Below, in pieces: positions 54,201-64,000 of a stretch of 64,000 nt of DNA (position 1 is the first letter of the stretch; every line of letters begins with the position of its first letter). Source of the stretch: Microglena sp. YARC (lineage: Eukaryota; Chlorophyta; Chlorophyceae; Chlamydomonadales; Chlamydomonadaceae); the NCBI GenBank assembly GCA_022414725.1, contig CM039462.1:12074116-12138115 (forward strand), read 5' to 3'. A model generated the notes under the pieces. That model worked only from the letters and a program-made list of their open reading frames with translations. It was not told the origin of the DNA and ran no database searches. The position numbers were made by a program, and so were the translations under genes.

Positions 54201-57200
54201 GACTGACTGACTGACTGACTGACTGACTGACTGACTGACTGACTGACTGACTGACTGACTGACTGACTGACTGACTGACTGACTGACTGACTGACTGACT
54301 GACTGACTGACTGACTGACTGACTGACTGACTGACTGACTGACTGACTGACTGACTGACTGACTGACTGACTGACTGACTGACTGACTGACTGACTGACT
54401 GACTGACTGACTGACTGACTGACTGACTGACTGACTGACTGACTGACTGACTGACTGACTGACTGACTGACTGACTGACTGACTGACTGACTGACTGACT
54501 GACTGACTGACTGACTGACTGACTGACTGACTGACTGACTGACTGACTGACTGACTGACTGACTGACTGACTGACTGACTGACTGACTGACTGACTGACT
54601 GACTGACTGACTGACTGACTGACTGACTGACTGACTGACTGACTGACTGACTGACTGACTGACTGACTGACTGACTGACTGACTGACTGACTGACTGACT
54701 GACTGACTGACTGACTGACTGACTGACTGACTGACTGACTGACTGACTGACTGACTGACTGACTGACTGACTGACTGACTGACTGACTGACTGACTGACT
54801 GACTGACTGACTGACTGACTGACTGACTGACTGACTGACTGACTGACTGACTGACTGACTGACTGACTGACTGACTGACTGACTGACTGACTGACTGACT
54901 GACTGACTGACTGACTGACTGACTGACTGACTGACTGACTGACTGACTGACTGACTGACTGACTGACTGACTGACTGACTGACTGACTGACTGACTGACT
55001 GACTGACTGACTGACTGACTGACTGACTGACTGACTGACTGACTGACTGACTGACTGACTGACTGACTGACTGACTGACTGACTGACTGACTGACTGACT
55101 GACTGACTGACTGACTGACTGACTGACTGACTGACTGACTGACTGACTGACTGACTGACTGACTGACTGACTGACTGACTGACTGACTGACTGACTGACT
55201 GACTGACTGACTGACTGACTGACTGACTGACTGACTGACTGACTGACTGACTGACTGACTGACTGACTGACTGACTGACTGACTGACTGACTGACTGACT
55301 GACTGACTGACTGACTGACTGACTGACTGACTGACTGACTGACTGACTGACTGACTGACTGACTGACTGACTGACTGACTGACTGACTGACTGACTGACT
55401 GACTGACTGACTGACTGACTGACTGACTGACTGACTGACTGACTGACTGACTGACTGACTGACTGACTGACTGACTGACTGACTGACTGACTGACTGACT
55501 GACTGACTGACTGACTGACTGACTGACTGACTGACTGACTGACTGACTGACTGACTGACTGACTGACTGACTGACTGACTGACTGACTGACTGACTGACT
55601 GACTGACTGACTGACTGACTGACTGACTGACTGACTGACTGACTGACTGACTGACTGACTGACTGACTGACTGACTGACTGACTGACTGACTGACTGACT
55701 GACTGACTGACTGACTGACTGACTGACTGACTGACTGACTGACTGACTGACTGACTGACTGACTGACTGACTGACTGACTGACTGACTGACTGACTGACT
55801 GACTGACTGACTGACTGACTGACTGACTGACTGACTGACTGACTGACTGACTGACTGACTGACTGACTGACTGACTGACTGACTGACTGACTGACTGACT
55901 GACTGACTGACTGACTGACTGACTGACTGACTGACTGACTGACTGACTGACTGACTGACTGACTGACTGACTGACTGACTGACTGACTGACTGACTGACT
56001 GACTGACTGACTGACTGACTGACTGACTGACTGACTGACTGACTGACTGACTGACTGACTGACTGACTGACTGACTGACTGACTGACTGACTGACTGACT
56101 GACTGACTGACTGACTGACTGACTGACTGACTGACTGACTGACTGACTGACTGACTGACTGACTGACTGACTGACTGACTGACTGACTGACTGACTGACT
56201 GACTGACTGACTGACTGACTGACTGACTGACTGACTGACTGACTGACTGACTGACTGACTGACTGACTGACTGACTGACTGACTGACTGACTGACTGACT
56301 GACTGACTGACTGACTGACTGACTGACTGACTGACTGACTGACTGACTGACTGACTGACTGACTGACTGACTGACTGACTGACTGACTGACTGACTGACT
56401 GACTGACTGACTGACTGACTGACTGACTGACTGACTGACTGACTGACTGACTGACTGACTGACTGACTGACTGACTGACTGACTGACTGACTGACTGACT
56501 GACTGACTGACTGACTGACTGACTGACTGACTGACTGACTGACTGACTGACTGACTGACTGACTGACTGACTGACTGACTGACTGACTGACTGACTGACT
56601 GACTGACTGACTGACTGACTGACTGACTGACTGACTGACTGACTGACTGACTGACTGACTGACTGACTGACTGACTGACTGACTGACTGACTGACTGACT
56701 GACTGACTGACTGACTGACTGACTGACTGACTGACTGACTGACTGACTGACTGACTGACTGACTGACTGACTGACTGACTGACTGACTGACTGACTGACT
56801 GACTGACTGACTGACTGACTGACTGACTGACTGACTGACTGACTGACTGACTGACTGACTGACTGACTGACTGACTGACTGACTGACTGACTGACTGACT
56901 GACTGACTGACTGACTGACTGACTGACTGACTGACTGACTGACTGACTGACTGACTGACTGACTGACTGACTGACTGACTGACTGACTGACTGACTGACT
57001 GACTGACTGACTGACTGACTGACTGACTGACTGACTGACTGACTGACTGACTGACTGACTGACTGACTGACTGACTGACTGACTGACTGACTGACTGACT
57101 GACTGACTGACTGACTGACTGACTGACTGACTGACTGACTGACTGACTGACTGACTGACTGACTGACTGACTGACTGACTGACTGACTGACTGACTGACT

Positions 57201-60200
57201 GACTGACTGACTGACTGACTGACTGACTGACTGACTGACTGACTGACTGACTGACTGACTGACTGACTGACTGACTGACTGACTGACTGACTGACTGACT
57301 GACTGACTGACTGACTGACTGACTGACTGACTGACTGACTGACTGACTGACTGACTGACTGACTGACTGACTGACTGACTGACTGACTGACTGACTGACT
57401 GACTGACTGACTGACTGACTGACTGACTGACTGACTGACTGACTGACTGACTGACTGACTGACTGACTGACTGACTGACTGACTGACTGACTGACTGACT
57501 GACTGACTGACTGACTGACTGACTGACTGACTGACTGACTGACTGACTGACTGACTGACTGACTGACTGACTGACTGACTGACTGACTGACTGACTGACT
57601 GACTGACTGACTGACTGACTGACTGACTGACTGACTGACTGACTGACTGACTGACTGACTGACTGACTGACTGACTGACTGACTGACTGACTGACTGACT
57701 GACTGACTGACTGACTGACTGACTGACTGACTGACTGACTGACTGACTGACTGACTGACTGACTGACTGACTGACTGACTGACTGACTGACTGACTGACT
57801 GACTGACTGACTGACTGACTGACTGACTGACTGACTGACTGACTGACTGACTGACTGACTGACTGACTGACTGACTGACTGACTGACTGACTGACTGACT
57901 GACTGACTGACTGACTGACTGACTGACTGACTGACTGACTGACTGACTGACTGACTGACTGACTGACTGACTGACTGACTGACTGACTGACTGACTGACT
58001 GACTGACTGACTGACTGACTGACTGACTGACTGACTGACTGACTGACTGACTGACTGACTGACTGACTGACTGACTGACTGACTGACTGACTGACTGACT
58101 GACTGACTGACTGACTGACTGACTGACTGACTGACTGACTGACTGACTGACTGACTGACTGACTGACTGACTGACTGACTGACTGACTGACTGACTGACT
58201 GACTGACTGACTGACTGACTGACTGACTGACTGACTGACTGACTGACTGACTGACTGACTGACTGACTGACTGACTGACTGACTGACTGACTGACTGACT
58301 GACTGACTGACTGACTGACTGACTGACTGACTGACTGACTGACTGACTGACTGACTGACTGACTGACTGACTGACTGACTGACTGACTGACTGACTGACT
58401 GACTGACTGACTGACTGACTGACTGACTGACTGACTGACTGACTGACTGACTGACTGACTGACTGACTGACTGACTGACTGACTGACTGACTGACTGACT
58501 GACTGACTGACTGACTGACTGACTGACTGACTGACTGACTGACTGACTGACTGACTGACTGACTGACTGACTGACTGACTGACTGACTGACTGACTGACT
58601 GACTGACTGACTGACTGACTGACTGACTGACTGACTGACTGACTGACTGACTGACTGACTGACTGACTGACTGACTGACTGACTGACTGACTGACTGACT
58701 GACTGACTGACTGACTGACTGACTGACTGACTGACTGACTGACTGACTGACTGACTGACTGACTGACTGACTGACTGACTGACTGACTGACTGACTGACT
58801 GACTGACTGACTGACTGACTGACTGACTGACTGACTGACTGACTGACTGACTGACTGACTGACTGACTGACTGACTGACTGACTGACTGACTGACTGACT
58901 GACTGACTGACTGACTGACTGACTGACTGACTGACTGACTGACTGACTGACTGACTGACTGACTGACTGACTGACTGACTGACTGACTGACTGACTGACT
59001 GACTGACTGACTGACTGACTGACTGACTGACTGACTGACTGACTGACTGACTGACTGACTGACTGACTGACTGACTGACTGACTGACTGACTGACTGACT
59101 GACTGACTGACTGACTGACTGACTGACTGACTGACTGACTGACTGACTGACTGACTGACTGACTGACTGACTGACTGACTGACTGACTGACTGACTGACT
59201 GACTGACTGACTGACTGACTGACTGACTGACTGACTGACTGACTGACTGACTGACTGACTGACTGACTGACTGACTGACTGACTGACTGACTGACTGACT
59301 GACTGACTGACTGACTGACTGACTGACTGACTGACTGACTGACTGACTGACTGACTGACTGACTGACTGACTGACTGACTGACTGACTGACTGACTGACT
59401 GACTGACTGACTGACTGACTGACTGACTGACTGACTGACTGACTGACTGACTGACTGACTGACTGACTGACTGACTGACTGACTGACTGACTGACTGACT
59501 GACTGACTGACTGACTGACTGACTGACTGACTGACTGACTGACTGACTGACTGACTGACTGACTGACTGACTGACTGACTGACTGACTGACTGACTGACT
59601 GACTGACTGACTGACTGACTGACTGACTGACTGACTGACTGACTGACTGACTGACTGACTGACTGACTGACTGACTGACTGACTGACTGACTGACTGACT
59701 GACTGACTGACTGACTGACTGACTGACTGACTGACTGACTGACTGACTGACTGACTGACTGACTGACTGACTGACTGACTGACTGACTGACTGACTGACT
59801 GACTGACTGACTGACTGACTGACTGACTGACTGACTGACTGACTGACTGACTGACTGACTGACTGACTGACTGACTGACTGACTGACTGACTGACTGACT
59901 GACTGACTGACTGACTGACTGACTGACTGACTGACTGACTGACTGACTGACTGACTGACTGACTGACTGACTGACTGACTGACTGACTGACTGACTGACT
60001 GACTGACTGACTGACTGACTGACTGACTGACTGACTGACTGACTGACTGACTGACTGACTGACTGACTGACTGACTGACTGACTGACTGACTGACTGACT
60101 GACTGACTGACTGACTGACTGACTGACTGACTGACTGACTGACTGACTGACTGACTGACTGACTGACTGACTGACTGACTGACTGACTGACTGACTGACT

Positions 60201-63200
60201 GACTGACTGACTGACTGACTGACTGACTGACTGACTGACTGACTGACTGACTGACTGACTGACTGACTGACTGACTGACTGACTGACTGACTGACTGACT
60301 GACTGACTGACTGACTGACTGACTGACTGACTGACTGACTGACTGACTGACTGACTGACTGACTGACTGACTGACTGACTGACTGACTGACTGACTGACT
60401 GACTGACTGACTGACTGACTGACTGACTGACTGACTGACTGACTGACTGACTGACTGACTGACTGACTGACTGACTGACTGACTGACTGACTGACTGACT
60501 GACTGACTGACTGACTGACTGACTGACTGACTGACTGACTGACTGACTGACTGACTGACTGACTGACTGACTGACTGACTGACTGACTGACTGACTGACT
60601 GACTGACTGACTGACTGACTGACTGACTGACTGACTGACTGACTGACTGACTGACTGACTGACTGACTGACTGACTGACTGACTGACTGACTGACTGACT
60701 GACTGACTGACTGACTGACTGACTGACTGACTGACTGACTGACTGACTGACTGACTGACTGACTGACTGACTGACTGACTGACTGACTGACTGACTGACT
60801 GACTGACTGACTGACTGACTGACTGACTGACTGACTGACTGACTGACTGACTGACTGACTGACTGACTGACTGACTGACTGACTGACTGACTGACTGACT
60901 GACTGACTGACTGACTGACTGACTGACTGACTGACTGACTGACTGACTGACTGACTGACTGACTGACTGACTGACTGACTGACTGACTGACTGACTGACT
61001 GACTGACTGACTGACTGACTGACTGACTGACTGACTGACTGACTGACTGACTGACTGACTGACTGACTGACTGACTGACTGACTGACTGACTGACTGACT
61101 GACTGACTGACTGACTGACTGACTGACTGACTGACTGACTGACTGACTGACTGACTGACTGACTGACTGACTGACTGACTGACTGACTGACTGACTGACT
61201 GACTGACTGACTGACTGACTGACTGACTGACTGACTGACTGACTGACTGACTGACTGACTGACTGACTGACTGACTGACTGACTGACTGACTGACTGACT
61301 GACTGACTGACTGACTGACTGACTGACTGACTGACTGACTGACTGACTGACTGACTGACTGACTGACTGACTGACTGACTGACTGACTGACTGACTGACT
61401 GACTGACTGACTGACTGACTGACTGACTGACTGACTGACTGACTGACTGACTGACTGACTGACTGACTGACTGACTGACTGACTGACTGACTGACTGACT
61501 GACTGACTGACTGACTGACTGACTGACTGACTGACTGACTGACTGACTGACTGACTGACTGACTGACTGACTGACTGACTGACTGACTGACTGACTGACT
61601 GACTGACTGACTGACTGACTGACTGACTGACTGACTGACTGACTGACTGACTGACTGACTGACTGACTGACTGACTGACTGACTGACTGACTGACTGACT
61701 GACTGACTGACTGACTGACTGACTGACTGACTGACTGACTGACTGACTGACTGACTGACTGACTGACTGACTGACTGACTGACTGACTGACTGACTGACT
61801 GACTGACTGACTGACTGACTGACTGACTGACTGACTGACTGACTGACTGACTGACTGACTGACTGACTGACTGACTGACTGACTGACTGACTGACTGACT
61901 GACTGACTGACTGACTGACTGACTGACTGACTGACTGACTGACTGACTGACTGACTGACTGACTGACTGACTGACTGACTGACTGACTGACTGACTGACT
62001 GACTGACTGACTGACTGACTGACTGACTGACTGACTGACTGACTGACTGACTGACTGACTGACTGACTGACTGACTGACTGACTGACTGACTGACTGACT
62101 GACTGACTGACTGACTGACTGACTGACTGACTGACTGACTGACTGACTGACTGACTGACTGACTGACTGACTGACTGACTGACTGACTGACTGACTGACT
62201 GACTGACTGACTGACTGACTGACTGACTGACTGACTGACTGACTGACTGACTGACTGACTGACTGACTGACTGACTGACTGACTGACTGACTGACTGACT
62301 GACTGACTGACTGACTGACTGACTGACTGACTGACTGACTGACTGACTGACTGACTGACTGACTGACTGACTGACTGACTGACTGACTGACTGACTGACT
62401 GACTGACTGACTGACTGACTGACTGACTGACTGACTGACTGACTGACTGACTGACTGACTGACTGACTGACTGACTGACTGACTGACTGACTGACTGACT
62501 GACTGACTGACTGACTGACTGACTGACTGACTGACTGACTGACTGACTGACTGACTGACTGACTGACTGACTGACTGACTGACTGACTGACTGACTGACT
62601 GACTGACTGACTGACTGACTGACTGACTGACTGACTGACTGACTGACTGACTGACTGACTGACTGACTGACTGACTGACTGACTGACTGACTGACTGACT
62701 GACTGACTGACTGACTGACTGACTGACTGACTGACTGACTGACTGACTGACTGACTGACTGACTGACTGACTGACTGACTGACTGACTGACTGACTGACT
62801 GACTGACTGACTGACTGACTGACTGACTGACTGACTGACTGACTGACTGACTGACTGACTGACTGACTGACTGACTGACTGACTGACTGACTGACTGACT
62901 GACTGACTGACTGACTGACTGACTGACTGACTGACTGACTGACTGACTGACTGACTGACTGACTGACTGACTGACTGACTGACTGACTGACTGACTGACT
63001 GACTGACTGACTGACTGACTGACTGACTGACTGACTGACTGACTGACTGACTGACTGACTGACTGACTGACTGACTGACTGACTGACTGACTGACTGACT
63101 GACTGACTGACTGACTGACTGACTGACTGACTGACTGACTGACTGACTGACTGACTGACTGACTGACTGACTGACTGACTGACTGACTGACTGACTGACT

Positions 63201-64000
63201 GACTGACTGACTGACTGACTGACTGACTGACTGACTGACTGACTGACTGACTGACTGACTGACTGACTGACTGACTGACTGACTGACTGACTGACTGACT
63301 GACTGACTGACTGACTGACTGACTGACTGACTGACTGACTGACTGACTGACTGACTGACTGACTGACTGACTGACTGACTGACTGACTGACTGACTGACT
63401 GACTGACTGACTGACTGACTGACTGACTGACTGACTGACTGACTGACTGACTGACTGACTGACTGACTGACTGACTGACTGACTGACTGACTGACTGACT
63501 GACTGACTGACTGACTGACTGACTGACTGACTGACTGACTGACTGACTGACTGACTGACTGACTGACTGACTGACTGACTGACTGACTGACTGACTGACT
63601 GACTGACTGACTGACTGACTGACTGACTGACTGACTGACTGACTGACTGACTGACTGACTGACTGACTGACTGACTGACTGACTGACTGACTGACTGACT
63701 GACTGACTGACTGACTGACTGACTGACTGACTGACTGACTGACTGACTGACTGACTGACTGACTGACTGACTGACTGACTGACTGACTGACTGACTGACT
63801 GACTGACTGACTGACTGACTGACTGACTGACTGACTGACTGACTGACTGACTGACTGACTGACTGACTGACTGACTGACTGACTGACTGACTGACTGACT
63901 GACTGACTGACTGACTGACTGACTGACTGACTGACTGACTGACTGACTGACTGACTGACTGACTGACTGACTGACTGACTGACTGACTGACTGACTGACT
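48281..64000. repeat. (GACT)n array, at least 15.7 kb, uninterrupted
   Basis: Short imperfect units (GACTGACTGACTGACATACT) are followed from about 48298 to the window end by GACT with no interruption or phase slip that I can see, roughly 3,900 units. The plus strand has TGA in every frame. The minus strand (AGTC)n reads Ser-Gln-Ser-Val in all three frames without stop or start. The array continues beyond the window. No gene content. Confidence 0.98.

Overview
The window is nuclear DNA of a eukaryote, most likely a green alga (Viridiplantae). Evidence: intron-containing genes with GT-AG and one GC-AG border; a divergent, intronless H4/H3 histone pair whose two genes each end in a metazoan/green-algal type 16-nt histone 3' stem-loop; interstitial TTTAGGG (plant/algal telomere-type) repeats; and a LINE whose C-terminal layout (RNase H, Cys/His finger, PD...E nuclease-like domain) recalls the Dualen/RandI elements known from Chlamydomonas. 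The extreme load of microsatellites suggests a large repeat-rich genome, for example a prasinophyte such as Cymbomonas. That genus is only a guess.

Layout. 1-8.7 kb: mostly repeats, with one convincing minus-strand exon (4112-4231) and a ten-unit tandem array (4.6-6.5 kb). 8.8-11.4 kb: DnaJ/J-domain gene on +, whose first intron carries about 400 bp of (CCAA)n. 12.8-17.8 kb: a dispersed repeat interrupted by a 4.2-kb LTR element with a gag-like ORF. 17.86-19.0 kb: the H4/H3 pair. 19-24 kb: minisatellites, dispersed repeats and a seven-unit tandem array. 24.1-33.2 kb (minus): a multi-exon BAR-domain gene. 35.4-36.0 kb (+): BTB/POZ gene fragment. 36.3-38.3 kb (minus): SAP-domain (Tho1/SARNP-like) gene. 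38.4-48.3 kb: a LINE with a triplicated 3' end, itself split by a second LTR element, all lying between two copies of a ~270-bp sequence. 48.3-64.0 kb: an apparently perfect (GACT)n array to the end of the window.

Most striking observation. In the BAR gene, and also in the DnaJ gene and the 4.1-kb exon, exon edges are tandemly multiplied together with the adjoining intron: 5' edges (acceptor plus first codons) are copied upstream of the exon, and 3' edges (last codons plus donor) downstream. In the BAR gene this yields seven 69-nt and at least five 39-nt phase-1 symmetric cassette exons, one of each carrying a stop codon. Whether these are used as alternative exons or are by-products of intron growth cannot be told from sequence alone.

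Other points: H4 lacks two normally conserved residues (Glu63-Asn64), and removing the second LTR element restores the LINE RNase H frame exactly, with no obvious target duplication. Splice sites and products were read by eye, so exon borders are proposals; no similarity search or expression data were available.
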